A DNA stretch of 64,000 nucleotides from JACVCS01 sp038328575 (lineage in GTDB: Bacteria > Planctomycetota > Phycisphaerae > Phycisphaerales > UBA1924). Both the position numbers and the translations under genes were made by a program. The notes beneath the pieces are model-generated. The model made no database searches, was not told where the DNA came from, and saw only the letters and a program-made list of their open reading frames with translations. This document shows, one piece after another, positions 25,300-34,552 of the stretch; the stretch's first letter is position 1, and each line of letters opens with the position of its first letter. The DNA lies in the NCBI GenBank assembly GCA_038328575.1, contig JBBQMD010000007.1:7198-71197 (forward strand), given 5' to 3'.

Positions 25300-26841
25300 T
25301 TAGATCTTGATCTGCGGGCGCCCGGTTTCGGGCCAGTCGATGTGGAAGAACTGGCCACGGGGCTGGTCGACGCGTTCGTAGGTGTGGGCGCCGAAGTAGT
25401 CGCGCTGGGCCTGGAGCAGGTTGGCCGGGAGGCGAGCGCTGCGATAGGAATCGAAGTAGCTCAGCGCGCTGGCAAACGCCGGTACCGGTACGCCATCGAC
25501 CGCGGCCCGGGCGACCACGGCGCGCCAGTTGGCCTGATTCTGCTGGATGACGCTGGCGAAGTACGGGTCTAGCAGGAGATTGGAGAGGTCAGCCTTGCGC
25601 TGATAGGCCTCGAAGATCTTTTGCAGGAAGCGGGCACGAATGATGCAGCCGCCGCGGAAGATCATGGAGATCTCGCCCAGCTTGAGGTTCCAGGCGTTCG
25701 CCTTGCTCGCGGCGGCCATGAGGGCGAAGCCCTGGGCATAGGAGCAGATTTTGCTGCAGTAGAGCGCATCGCGCACGCAGCGCACCCAGTTCTTCTGCGT
25801 GTTGCCGTGGTCGTGATGATGGGTCGCCGGCGGGTGAAGGATGGTGCTGGCCAGAACGCGCTCGTCCTTGTTGGCGCTCATGGTGCGGGCGAAGACCGCC
25901 TCGGCCATCGTGGGCGCCGCGACGCCAAGGTCTAGCGCGCTGTTGATCGTCCACTTGCCGGTGCCCTTCTGGCCCGCGGCGTCGAGCACCACGTCCACAA
26001 AGTCCTTGCCGGTGACGGGGTCCTTCTGCATCAGGATGTCGGCGGTGATCTCGATGAGGAAGCTGTCGAGGTCGCCAGCGTTCCAGTCCGTAAACGCGGC
26101 GCTCATCTCGGCGTTGCTCATGCCCAGGCAGTCGCGCATGAAGTGGTAGGCCTCGCAGATGAGCTGCATGTCGCTGTACTCGATGCCATTGTGCACCATC
26201 TTGACATAGTGACCGGCGCCGCCGGGGCCGATGTAGGTGGTGCAGGCGACGCCGCCGCTGACGGGCTTGCCGGGCAGTGCGCCGTTGATGGGGTTGCCGG
26301 TCTTCTCATCGACCTTGGCGGCGATGGCGCGCCAGACTGGCTCGAGAAGTTTCCAGGCTTCGGGCGCGCCTCCGGGCATGAGTGAGGGGCCGAAGCGGGC
26401 ACCGGTTTCGCCGCCGCTGACGCCGGAGCCGATGAAGAGGAGGCCCATGTCGTTCAGGGCGCGTTCGCGGCGCATGGTGTCGAGCCACTCGGCGTTTCCG
26501 CCGTCAACGACGACGTCACCCTTGGAGAGCAGGGGCTTGAGGGCGTCGATGGTGGCGTCGGTGGCGTGCCCGGCTTTGACCAGGAGGACGATGCGGCGCG
26601 GGGTTTTAATGGAGGCGACAAAGTCTTTGAGCTCAGCGCTCGGGACGAGCCCGCCGCCGGTGGTACCGAAGACGGCGGGGGGATTATCTTGGAAGAAGGC
26701 CTCGGTCTTGGCGGTCGTGCGGTTATAGACCGCGACCTGAAAGCCGTGGTCAGCCATGTTCAGGGCGAGGTTTTTGCCCATGACTTCAAGGCCGATGAGG
26801 CCGACATCGGCGGTGCTCAGGCCGGGAACAGAAAGGGGCAT
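25300..26841 (-). CDS. gnd: 6-phosphogluconate dehydrogenase, decarboxylating
   Basis: A 513-residue oxidative pentose phosphate enzyme that makes ribulose-5-P, CO2 and NADPH. The N-terminal Rossmann motif is GLIGLEVMGKNLALNMADHGF and the next segment YNRTTAKT supports NADP use. The substrate site carries SGGETGARFGPSLMPGG and the catalytic Lys in GAGHYVKMVHNGIEYSDMQ. The C-terminal region has FRGGCIIRARFL and ANLLQAQRDYFGAHTYER. Length and order match the long bacterial form. It is divergent from the yggS homologue across a G-run. Confidence 0.97.
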   Translation of the reverse strand: MPLSVPGLSTADVGLIGLEVMGKNLALNMADHGFQVAVYNRTTAKTEAFFQDNPPAVFGTTGGGLVPSAELKDFVASIKTPRRIVLLVKAGHATDATIDALKPLLSKGDVVVDGGNAEWLDTMRRERALNDMGLLFIGSGVSGGETGARFGPSLMPGGAPEAWKLLEPVWRAIAAKVDEKTGNPINGALPGKPVSGGVACTTYIGPGGAGHYVKMVHNGIEYSDMQLICEAYHFMRDCLGMSNAEMSAAFTDWNAGDLDSFLIEITADILMQKDPVTGKDFVDVVLDAAGQKGTGKWTINSALDLGVAAPTMAEAVFARTMSANKDERVLASTILHPPATHHHDHGNTQKNWVRCVRDALYCSKICSYAQGFALMAAASKANAWNLKLGEISMIFRGGCIIRARFLQKIFEAYQRKADLSNLLLDPYFASVIQQNQANWRAVVARAAVDGVPVPAFASALSYFDSYRSARLPANLLQAQRDYFGAHTYERVDQPRGQFFHIDWPETGRPQIKI

Positions 26842-26938
26842 GTGTGCGCTCCAGGGTTGAGAAGGGTCGCCCGAGCATAGTGGGGACGCGCCGAGGGAGC
26901 AACGGAGCCGAGGGCAATCAGCGGATCGGCGCGGCAGT

Positions 26939-26969
26939 GGGGCGGGGGTGGGGCGGGGGTGGGGGGGGG
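26939..26969 (+). promoter_or_regulatory. G-quadruplex-like tract between gnd and the YggS-family gene
   Basis: Five runs of four to nine G separated by single bases (C, T, C, T) lie in the divergent intergenic region, about 100 bases from each start codon. A tract with one-base loops is the most favourable form for a parallel G4. Regulatory function is inferred only. Confidence 0.55.
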
Positions 26970-27069
26970 CGAAGCGGGTGATAGAAACTGTGAGGCTCGT
27001 GGCGCTGTGGATATGGATTGTTTCCGCATCGGCGTGCAGAGAGCGCCAGAGACGTTATGCTTGCGCTCC

Positions 27070-27891
27070 ATGGAGCCACCCGTGACCAGTGTCGAGTCTC
27101 TGGCCTCACGCTACGCTGAGGTCCGCCAGCGGATCGACGCCGCGGCGCGGGTGTCGGGGCGCAGCGGGACGGACATCCTGCTGGTAGCAGTGAGCAAGTA
27201 CGCGGGGATGGACGAGGTCCGCGAGCTGGTGTCGCTGGGCCACACGGACTTTGGCGAGAACCAAGTCCAGCAGATGCAGCAGCGGGCGGCGATGATCACC
27301 GAGTGGCAGCAGCGCCAGCGCGGCATGTCACAGCTGAAGCCCGCGGGGCCGTCTACCAACGCCAGCGGCGACCGCACGGTGCGCTGGCACATGATCGGCC
27401 ACCTGCAGCGCAACAAGGTCCGCAAGGCGATCGACACCGCCCGGCTCATTCATTCGGTGGACTCGCTGCGCGTCGCGGAAGAAATTCAGGCGATCGCGAT
27501 GCGGCTGGATCGCGTGGTGGACGTCCTGATCCAGGTCAACTCGTCAGGTGAGGGGTCAAAGTTCGGCATATTGCTGCCAGCGGCGATCCACCTTGCCGAG
27601 CAGATGGACTCGATGGTGAACCTTCGGGTCCGCGGGTTGATGACGATGGCGGCGCACACGCAGGCACCCGACGAGGCCCGCCCGACCTTTGCCCGGACGC
27701 GCGATTTGTTCGAGGAGATGAGGCGCGTCGGCCTGGTTTCGTCGGCGTTCAACATCCTATCGATGGGGATGTCGGGCGACTACGAGGCCGCCATCGCGGA
27801 GGGGTCGAACCTTGTCCGGGTCGGATCCGGTATCTTCGGGACCGCGGCACCACAGGGGGACGACGAAACGGCCGATGATGACGCCGACTAG
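27070..27891 (+). CDS. YggS-family pyridoxal phosphate homeostasis protein
   Basis: A 273-residue PLP-binding protein with the alanine-racemase-like barrel fold. The PLP lysine is in LLVAVSKYAG; further marks are DFGENQVQ, WHMIGHLQRNKVRKA, VLIQVNSSGEGSKFGI, LRVRGLMTMA and the ending LSMGMSGDYEAAIAEGSNLVRVGSGIFG. Family members keep free PLP balanced and have no proven enzyme activity. A ~25-residue insertion (QRQRGMSQLKPAGPSTNAS) sits before the WHMIGHLQ motif. The ATG at 27070 is chosen since upstream sequence has no family similarity. Confidence 0.93.
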   Translation: MEPPVTSVESLASRYAEVRQRIDAAARVSGRSGTDILLVAVSKYAGMDEVRELVSLGHTDFGENQVQQMQQRAAMITEWQQRQRGMSQLKPAGPSTNASGDRTVRWHMIGHLQRNKVRKAIDTARLIHSVDSLRVAEEIQAIAMRLDRVVDVLIQVNSSGEGSKFGILLPAAIHLAEQMDSMVNLRVRGLMTMAAHTQAPDEARPTFARTRDLFEEMRRVGLVSSAFNILSMGMSGDYEAAIAEGSNLVRVGSGIFGTAAPQGDDETADDDAD

Positions 27892-28019
27892 TGTCGAGCC
27901 TTTCATTCTCGGACCTCGTTTCGACCGCCGTTCAGAAACCGTCTGTTCACGCCATGGCCCGGGTCCCCCGGGGCTCCGCCTTCGGCGTGCCGGTCATCAC
28001 CGCTTTTAACAGGGTTGCT

Positions 28020-30704
28020 ATGCCGCACAACAACACCCACGCCCAAAGCTTGACGCCCACCCTCAGCCCCAGCCAGGCGCGGATCCAGAGCTTCCGGGTG
28101 GTGCCGAGCCTTCCGGAGTCACTGAAACAGCTCTTGCCGATCGCGCACAACCTCTGGTGGACGTGGAACTACGACGCGATCAGCCTGTTCACGCGCCTGG
28201 ACCGCGACCTCTGGGAGCAGTGCAACCACAACCCGGTGCTGATGCTGGGGCGGATCAGCCAGGAGAAGCTTGATCGGGCCTCGAGCGATCGCAGCTACAC
28301 GCACGCGCTGGGGACGGTGTATCAGCAGCTTCAGGAGCACTTCCAGCAGACGGGTTGGTTCGGCGAGAACTGCGGGTTGCTCTCGCAGGCGAGCCGGCCT
28401 CTGCGGGTGGCGTATTTCTGCGCGGAGTTTGGCCTGACCGAGTGCATGCAGATTTATTCCGGCGGCCTGGGTGTATTGGCCGGCGATCATCTGAAGTCCG
28501 CGGCTGAGCTTGGGCTGCCGCTGGTGGCGGTGGGCCTTCTCTATCGGCGCGGATATTTCCACCAGTACCTGAATCCCGATGGTCTGCAGCAGGAGCTGTA
28601 TCGCGACCTGGACGCGCCGAACCAGCCGCTGCAGCGCGTGATCGACCCCGCGACAGGCCAGCAGCGGCGCGTGACCATCGATCTGCCGGGGCGGACGCTT
28701 CAACTCGCGATCTGGCGCTGCGATGTCGGGCGCGTGCCGCTGTACCTGCTTGACGCCAACTGCCCGGAGAACTCGCGCGACGATCGCGAGATCACCGCGA
28801 ATCTCTACGGCGGCGATCACGAGATGCGCATCAAGCAGGAGATCGTCCTGGGCGTCGGCGGCCTGCGGGCCCTGCGAAGCGTTGGCGAGGACCCCAGCGT
28901 GTTCCACATCAACGAGGGGCACGCGGCGTTCCTGGCGCTTGAGCGCATCAGCGAAGCACGGGCGAAGAACCCTTCGCTGAGCTTTGACCAGGCGCGCGAG
29001 GCGGTGGCCAGCGCCAACATCTTCACGACGCACACGCCGGTGCCCGCGGGCATCGATCGGTTCCACCCCTCGCTGATCGACACGTATTTCGGCAACTGGC
29101 TGGAGCGGCTCGGGCTCGATCACGATGGCTTGCTGGCGCTCGGGCGCGAGAACACCGCCGACAAGAAAGAGTTCTTCTCGATGGCGGTGCTCGCCATCCG
29201 CACCTCTCGATTCTGCAACGGCGTCTCGAAGCTCCACGGCGAGGTCTCGCGCGGCATGTGGAAGAACATGTGGCCCGGCACGCCGCAGCAGGACGTGCCG
29301 ATCGGTCACGTCACCAACGGCGTTCACTCGCGCTTCTGGGTCGCCAGCGAGCTGACGCGTTTGTTTGATCGCTACATCGGGGATCGGTGGCACCACTCGC
29401 CGCAGGACCCGACGATCTGGGAGTCGATCAACGAGATCCCGGATGAAGAGCTGTGGGCGGCGCATTGTCGGCGCAAAGAACACTTGGTGGCGTGGTGCCG
29501 TCGGCGCTTGCGCGAGCAACTGGCGGCCCGCGGCGCGGGCGCGCCGGAGATCGAGCGCATGTCCGGAGTGCTGGACGCCAACGTGTTGACCATTGGCTTC
29601 GCCCGACGCTTTGCCACCTACAAGCGCGGCACGCTGCTGATGCGCGACACCGAGCGGTTGAAGAAGCTTCTGTCCAGCACCGACCGGCCTATTCAGGTCA
29701 TCATCGCTGGCAAGAGCCACCCCGCCGACGGCGGCGGCAAGGCCCTGATCCGCGACATCGTGAGCTTCATCCGCACCAGCGGGCAGCACCGTCGCGTGGT
29801 GTTCATCGAGGACTACGACATCAACGTGGCGCGCCGCCTCGTGCAGGGCTGCGACATCTGGCTGAACACGCCGATCCGCGGGCTCGAGGCGTCGGGAACC
29901 AGCGGCATGAAAGCCGCGATGAACGGGTGCGTGAACTGCTCGATCCTGGACGGCTGGTGGGACGAAGGCTGCGACCCGGACCTGGGCTTTGCGATCGGTC
30001 GAGGCGAGGACTATGGCGAGGGCGACCCCGAGGGGCGCGACAACATCGAGTCGCGCGCGCTCTATCAACTCATCGAGTCGCAGATTGTCCCGGAGTATTA
30101 CGATCGCGACGAGGGCGGCCTGCCCAGGCGCTGGCTGCAGCGCATGAAGCGGTGCATCAGCGTGCTCATGCCAGCGTTCAACACTCATCGCATGGTGACC
30201 GACTACGCCAGCAAGTTCTACTTCCCGGCGCACAACGCCAGCCAGCGCCTGTGCGCTGGCGGGCTGAGCCAGGCCAAGGAGCTGGCGGATCACATTGACC
30301 ACTTCCGCCACCACTGGCACGAAGTTGCGGTGCACGAGGTGACCAGCCAGGTCGCCTCGGGCGGCGCGGTCGCGGTGCGGTCGCCGGTGCGCGTCAGCGC
30401 CAAGGTCTCGCTGGGCAGCCTGAAGCCCGATGAGGTGTTGGTGCAGCTCTACCACGGCAAGGTCAACGCCTTGGGCGAGCTCACCGACGCGCAGGCGATC
30501 ACCATGCAGCACGGCGAGGCCCTGGAGAACGGCGTTCACCGGTTCGTCGGGCTGTTTGCGCCCAACCACTCGGGCCAGCACGGCTACTCGGTTCGCGTCC
30601 TGCCCTATGACGATCGCCTGGTCTCTTCCATCGTGCCCGGGCTCATCACGTGGGATCACGGCGATTCGGCGCCGGTCGTGGCGTCGGTCGGCGCGGAGCG
30701 CTGA
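28020..30704 (+). CDS. glgP: alpha-glucan (glycogen/maltodextrin) phosphorylase
   Basis: An 894-residue phosphorylase of the short-N-terminus alpha-glucan family. It releases glucose-1-phosphate from alpha-1,4-glucans using PLP. Recognisable parts are HNLWWTWN near the start, AYFCAEFGLTECMQIYSGGLGVLAGDHLK, TTHTPVPAGIDRF and the PLP-lysine segment EASGTSGMKAAMNG followed by LDGWWDEG. A C-terminal beta domain (from about 780) is typical of this branch. The ATG at 28020 with AGGG upstream is preferred over a frame that overlaps the previous gene. It should mobilise stored glycogen; gnd nearby uses the resulting hexose phosphate. Confidence 0.94.
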   Translation: MPHNNTHAQSLTPTLSPSQARIQSFRVVPSLPESLKQLLPIAHNLWWTWNYDAISLFTRLDRDLWEQCNHNPVLMLGRISQEKLDRASSDRSYTHALGTVYQQLQEHFQQTGWFGENCGLLSQASRPLRVAYFCAEFGLTECMQIYSGGLGVLAGDHLKSAAELGLPLVAVGLLYRRGYFHQYLNPDGLQQELYRDLDAPNQPLQRVIDPATGQQRRVTIDLPGRTLQLAIWRCDVGRVPLYLLDANCPENSRDDREITANLYGGDHEMRIKQEIVLGVGGLRALRSVGEDPSVFHINEGHAAFLALERISEARAKNPSLSFDQAREAVASANIFTTHTPVPAGIDRFHPSLIDTYFGNWLERLGLDHDGLLALGRENTADKKEFFSMAVLAIRTSRFCNGVSKLHGEVSRGMWKNMWPGTPQQDVPIGHVTNGVHSRFWVASELTRLFDRYIGDRWHHSPQDPTIWESINEIPDEELWAAHCRRKEHLVAWCRRRLREQLAARGAGAPEIERMSGVLDANVLTIGFARRFATYKRGTLLMRDTERLKKLLSSTDRPIQVIIAGKSHPADGGGKALIRDIVSFIRTSGQHRRVVFIEDYDINVARRLVQGCDIWLNTPIRGLEASGTSGMKAAMNGCVNCSILDGWWDEGCDPDLGFAIGRGEDYGEGDPEGRDNIESRALYQLIESQIVPEYYDRDEGGLPRRWLQRMKRCISVLMPAFNTHRMVTDYASKFYFPAHNASQRLCAGGLSQAKELADHIDHFRHHWHEVAVHEVTSQVASGGAVAVRSPVRVSAKVSLGSLKPDEVLVQLYHGKVNALGELTDAQAITMQHGEALENGVHRFVGLFAPNHSGQHGYSVRVLPYDDRLVSSIVPGLITWDHGDSAPVVASVGAER

Positions 30705-30725
30705 GCGGCGGAAACGTGCGGTCGC

Positions 30726-31469
30726 TCAGCGTGCGGGTTCGATCGTTTGGAGTTGATCGACCTTCGCCAACACGCGGGCGATGCCTTGCAATGCGCGCTT
30801 GGTGCGGCTGCCGAGCTTGATGACATCGGCGATCATCCACGGCCTGCGCGCCAGCGAGGCGAGCACGCGCGCCAGGCGCGTGCTGCCATGTTCATCGATC
30901 CATGTTTCGCAGCCAAGCGGGAGGGTGTGGCAGTGCCCGTCGCTGACACCCCGAAGCACGCACCAGGGGAGACGGAGTTCGGTGGCGCGGGCCGCGAACG
31001 CGTGCGACTCGGTATCGACCATCACGCAGCCGGTTCGCACGCACAGCGCGCGCTTCTGCTCGACGCTGGCCACAACCTGATCAACGCCGACGATGGCGCG
31101 CCGGTCGATGAGCGCCGTGAGCTCATCGCTCTGGGGCACCCAACTGTCAATGATCGAAGGCGGCCGTGGGAAGCGTTGAGCGATCGACGCGCCGGCGGCG
31201 GAGGGTGTCGAGCCGTCGACGACTTCGCTGGCGATGCCGATCGGGCCAGCGCCGGCCATGAGCCCGCCGGCGCATCCCGCGAGAATGACGAGTTCCACGC
31301 TGGCACGATCGATCTCGTTCAGGGCGCGCCGGACGTTCGCTCCGCCCGGGCCGGAGACCACCCAGCGAAATCGAGCGCTTCGCGCCCCGAGCGCTTGGGT
31401 GAGCACGTTCCGCTCGTGCTCAAGCGGGCAGATGACGACGATCGGCGCTTCGGGGCGGGCGGTGCTCAC
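30726..31469 (-). CDS. phosphorylase-superfamily (nucleoside phosphorylase fold) protein
   Basis: A 247-residue protein with the purine nucleoside phosphorylase/MTA-SAH nucleosidase fold. It begins with IVVICPLEHERNVL, has LVILAGCAGGL after it, and the family motif VDTESHAFAARATELRLPWCVLRGVSDG, where Glu binds ribose. Substrate is not clear; in some bacteria such genes act on hopanoid or nucleoside side products. It starts with GTG that overlaps the stop of the GT2 gene (GTGA), so both are translationally coupled. Convergent with glgP. Confidence 0.8.
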   Translation of the reverse strand: MSTARPEAPIVVICPLEHERNVLTQALGARSARFRWVVSGPGGANVRRALNEIDRASVELVILAGCAGGLMAGAGPIGIASEVVDGSTPSAAGASIAQRFPRPPSIIDSWVPQSDELTALIDRRAIVGVDQVVASVEQKRALCVRTGCVMVDTESHAFAARATELRLPWCVLRGVSDGHCHTLPLGCETWIDEHGSTRLARVLASLARRPWMIADVIKLGSRTKRALQGIARVLAKVDQLQTIEPAR

Positions 31470-32659
31470 GAAGCGGCAGCATACCGCGGGAGCAGGCGCG
31501 CGGGGACGGTTGACGAGGCGGGAGCGCTGTCGGCGTTCGCATGATGCTCAGATGCGCCAAGCCATGGCGCGACGACTCGCACACCCGGGAACGCCAATCT
31601 TGTCGAGCGCAGGGCGTCGAGCATCGGGCCGGGGGACATGGTGCCGATGACGAGTGTTCGGGCGTCGCGCGGGTCCTGCGTCAGTTCCACCCTGTGCTCG
31701 CGCAGCGCGAGGGTGACGACGCTTGCGTTCTTGCCCGGCTGGACGATCGCGGTCGGGCCGAGGGAACCGCCAGCGGCGCTGATCGCGCGAGCAACCGCAA
31801 CGCGCGCGGCGTCAAGCCCGATGAACCGGCCCCAGATCTCGGGCGTCATCGGCCGGCGCGCCAGATCGGGGAAGAACGCGAGAGCCTCCGCGATGCCCGC
31901 GCCATAGGCGCAGAGCGTGCGGCGTGAGCGCGCGATCTGGGCGTAGCGCGAGGCGATGGTCTTCAGTTCGTGTCCAAGCTCGTCGCGCGGGGCGTAGCGC
32001 AGCGCGACCACGCTGCTGTTTCGCACAAGCCGGCGCAGGATGTGGCCAAAGTTTCGGTTGCTGGCGACCTTCTCATGCACCACCTGAAATCGGCGATCAA
32101 CGCCGACGCGCCAGCCTTGCAGCAGCAGCTTGGCGCACAAGTCGTATTCCTCGGCGTAGTAGTCGAAGCTCGCGTCATAACCGCCAACTTTGATGAAACG
32201 GTCACGCCGAATCAGCGCGCCGCACCCGATGATGACCTCGGGCAGTCCGCCGGCCTCGTGCGGGGCGGTGTGCACGTCCAAGGGTGTTGAGTACGTGCCT
32301 CCGCCGAGGAAGATCTCAGCGCCAATCGCGGCGATGTCCATCGGCGCGGCGTTGATCGCGTTGATGATGCCCCCGGCGCTGAGCGGATAGGAGTCATCGT
32401 CGAGCATGACGATCCAGTCGCCGTCGGCTTCGCTGACCCCGACGTTGCGAGCGGCGGCGGAACGGTTCTCATCGAGCCGGATGACGCGCACGTGCAAACC
32501 GTTGGGCAGATGGCGCGGGCAGCGAACCCGATCGCGCGACGCGTTGTCAACAATGACAACCTCAGCGCGGACGCCCAGATGATTCAACGCGCCGATGCGC
32601 GCCAGCGTCTGGCTGAGCTCGGCCGGTCGATCTCGCGTGGGCATCACGTAGCTGATCAT
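31466..32659 (-). CDS. family 2 glycosyltransferase
   Basis: A 397-residue GT-A type glycosyltransferase. The N-terminal domain has MISYVMPTRDRPAELSQTL, VVIVDNASRD, NRSAAARNVGVSEADGDWIVMLDDDSYPL (the DxD metal motif) and a later EEYDLCAKLLLQGW, which matches the acceptor-site ED motif of GT2. From about residue 230 the sequence is a second domain of unknown type ending in RSTRLAFPGVRVVAPWLG. It should transfer a sugar from a nucleotide sugar in the cytoplasm. ATG at 32659 is preferred to a GTG four codons earlier. It is coupled to the downstream phosphorylase-fold gene. Confidence 0.9.
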   Translation of the reverse strand: MISYVMPTRDRPAELSQTLARIGALNHLGVRAEVVIVDNASRDRVRCPRHLPNGLHVRVIRLDENRSAAARNVGVSEADGDWIVMLDDDSYPLSAGGIINAINAAPMDIAAIGAEIFLGGGTYSTPLDVHTAPHEAGGLPEVIIGCGALIRRDRFIKVGGYDASFDYYAEEYDLCAKLLLQGWRVGVDRRFQVVHEKVASNRNFGHILRRLVRNSSVVALRYAPRDELGHELKTIASRYAQIARSRRTLCAYGAGIAEALAFFPDLARRPMTPEIWGRFIGLDAARVAVARAISAAGGSLGPTAIVQPGKNASVVTLALREHRVELTQDPRDARTLVIGTMSPGPMLDALRSTRLAFPGVRVVAPWLGASEHHANADSAPASSTVPARLLPRYAAAS

Positions 32660-32720
32660 GGCTGGTCGCACTTTCGCGGATCAACACTGTTCGCGCTGGC
32701 AGAGGCGTGGAAGCGGCTCG

Positions 32721-34400
32721 TCATCCCGCGGCGTGCCGATCGTGTGCGATGGCCTGCATCGCCAGGCGGGAGCTGGAGAGCCGGGCCAGGGCCTGGCGGA
32801 GGTCGCTGGCCGAGACGGGCACGTTGCCCAGCCGCTGCGCGCTGATGGCGGCGGCGAGCGAGCCGATGAACGCGGCGCTAAGGATCGAGCCGCCAGCGGC
32901 GAGGGACAAGGCGGCCGCAGTGAGTAGCGAGTCGCCACAGCCCAGCGGATCGACCGGGTAGCCGGTGAGGGCCGGGACGTGCTGGCCGCGGACGCGCTGG
33001 CGGTTCGCGTCGTCGGCTTGTTCGTCGAGCGTGAGCTTCAAAGGGTCGAACGCGATCAGCCCCTCGGCGGCCATCGTGAGCATCACGTGCTTGGCGCGAG
33101 TCTCCTCGATCAGACGCCACGCCACCGCTGGCAGGCTCTCCTGGAAGCAACGCAGCGCCTCGCGCGCTTCGCGTTCTGATGGGCAGAGCAGATCCGCGTC
33201 ACAGAACGAGAGCAGGCCGCTCTGGCGCCCCGACACGTCGCCAGCGAGCGTCGCAACCCGCGGGCGCAGCTCGCGGCACAGCCTGCCCACCACGCTGCCC
33301 GAGAGCAAGCCATTGCCGAAATCCGCAACGATCGCGCTATCAAAGCCTTCGGCCAGCTCGCCCGCCAGCGCGACCAGCTCCTGCTGGCACGCGGCATCGA
33401 GCACGATCGGCTCAACGAGGTTGAGCTTCATGACCTTCTGGGGGCCGATGAGAAAGCGCTGCTTGATCGCGATGGGCGACTCGATGGGAATCGATCGCAC
33501 TTCGACGCCTTCGCTGGCGAGCCGACGTCGCAGCGCTTCGCTCGAGGGCGAGTCGGGCAGAGCGGTGAGGAGGATGGGGCGTGCGCCGAGAGCCGCGGCG
33601 TGGCGCGCGATGACCGCGGCGCCGCCGTCGTATGTGCGGCGCTGGATGGGGCGCAGCGTCATGACGGGCGATTCGCTGGCGATCTCCGGTTGGTCGCAGT
33701 GAACATACTCGTCGACGATGGTTTCGCCGACGACCAGGACGCGCTTGCCGCGCATGGAGCTGATGAGGCCGTTGATGACATCGGAGCTGAGGGCGGGGTC
33801 GCGCAGGAGCTGGTGGACGCGGGCGTGATAGAGATCGATGGAGCGTTCGAGGCCGCCGATGAGCGCGGTGCTGCTGAAGACGACATCGCCGGAGGAGAAG
33901 ACGACGCGCCCGCCGTGACGCTCCACGGCGTCGCGCTCTCGAAGAAACCGGGGATCAACGTTGGTCTCGTACTCCTTGCCCTTGACGTAGACGTCCGGCT
34001 GAACTCGACTCAAGAGTTCCTCAGCGGTCGCGCTCTGCTCGATGTACACCCAGTCCACGAAGTCCAATGCCGCGAGCCCCTCGGCGCGCAGGTCCTCGGG
34101 GATGAGCGCCTTGCCGTCGCGTTTGGAGTAGGACGAGTCGCCGGTGATACTGACCAGCAGGATGTCGCCTTGGGCCTTGGCCTGGCGCAGGTGGCGAATG
34201 TGCCCGGGGTGAACGATGTCAAAGCAGCCGTGACACTGCACGACGGCGCGGCCATTAGCGCGGGCGTGCTGGCGCAGCGCCATGAGCTCCGCGAGGTTAC
34301 GGACTTTGCCGGCGTTGTCTTGCGCCGGGTCAAACGCGGGCGTTCCGGGCGAGTCGCAGTCGTGTTCGTCTGGGCCGGTTGGTGGGGGTGGCAGGGCCAT
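32721..34400 (-). CDS. nucleotidyltransferase-PfkB kinase fusion (HldE-like, domains in reverse order)
   Basis: A 559-residue fusion. The N-terminal cytidylyltransferase-like domain (about 50-180) carries CHGCFDIVHPGH with the HxGH active site at 64-67, then a Tyr/Lys-rich loop. The C-terminal PfkB/ribokinase domain (about 218-545) has VLVVGETIVDEYVHCD, ADFGNGLLSG and the catalytic GCGD (487-490). E. coli HldE makes ADP-L-glycero-D-manno-heptose with kinase first and transferase second; here the order is opposite. A role in supplying an activated heptose to the surrounding glycan genes is inferred. The ATG at 34400 is the first plausible start; sequence further upstream is Arg-rich and not coding. 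Confidence 0.87.
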   Translation of the reverse strand: MALPPPPTGPDEHDCDSPGTPAFDPAQDNAGKVRNLAELMALRQHARANGRAVVQCHGCFDIVHPGHIRHLRQAKAQGDILLVSITGDSSYSKRDGKALIPEDLRAEGLAALDFVDWVYIEQSATAEELLSRVQPDVYVKGKEYETNVDPRFLRERDAVERHGGRVVFSSGDVVFSSTALIGGLERSIDLYHARVHQLLRDPALSSDVINGLISSMRGKRVLVVGETIVDEYVHCDQPEIASESPVMTLRPIQRRTYDGGAAVIARHAAALGARPILLTALPDSPSSEALRRRLASEGVEVRSIPIESPIAIKQRFLIGPQKVMKLNLVEPIVLDAACQQELVALAGELAEGFDSAIVADFGNGLLSGSVVGRLCRELRPRVATLAGDVSGRQSGLLSFCDADLLCPSEREAREALRCFQESLPAVAWRLIEETRAKHVMLTMAAEGLIAFDPLKLTLDEQADDANRQRVRGQHVPALTGYPVDPLGCGDSLLTAAALSLAAGGSILSAAFIGSLAAAISAQRLGNVPVSASDLRQALARLSSSRLAMQAIAHDRHAAG

Positions 34401-34552
34401 GTTGGGGTTATCGGCCCGATGCGCTCGGGACTTTTGTGTTTGCGGCTCCTTCTGGGTTCGGCCGGGCAGACGCGGAAGATCGCGGGCCTTTCCGGCGATT
34501 CCGGTCGATTCCCGCCTCAACTCGCGGCGTTCCAACCGCCGATAACCACACC

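Noticed and set aside
28119..30659. 846-residue open frame opposite glgP
   Set aside because: Shadow of glgP; composition is unnatural and no domain is seen.
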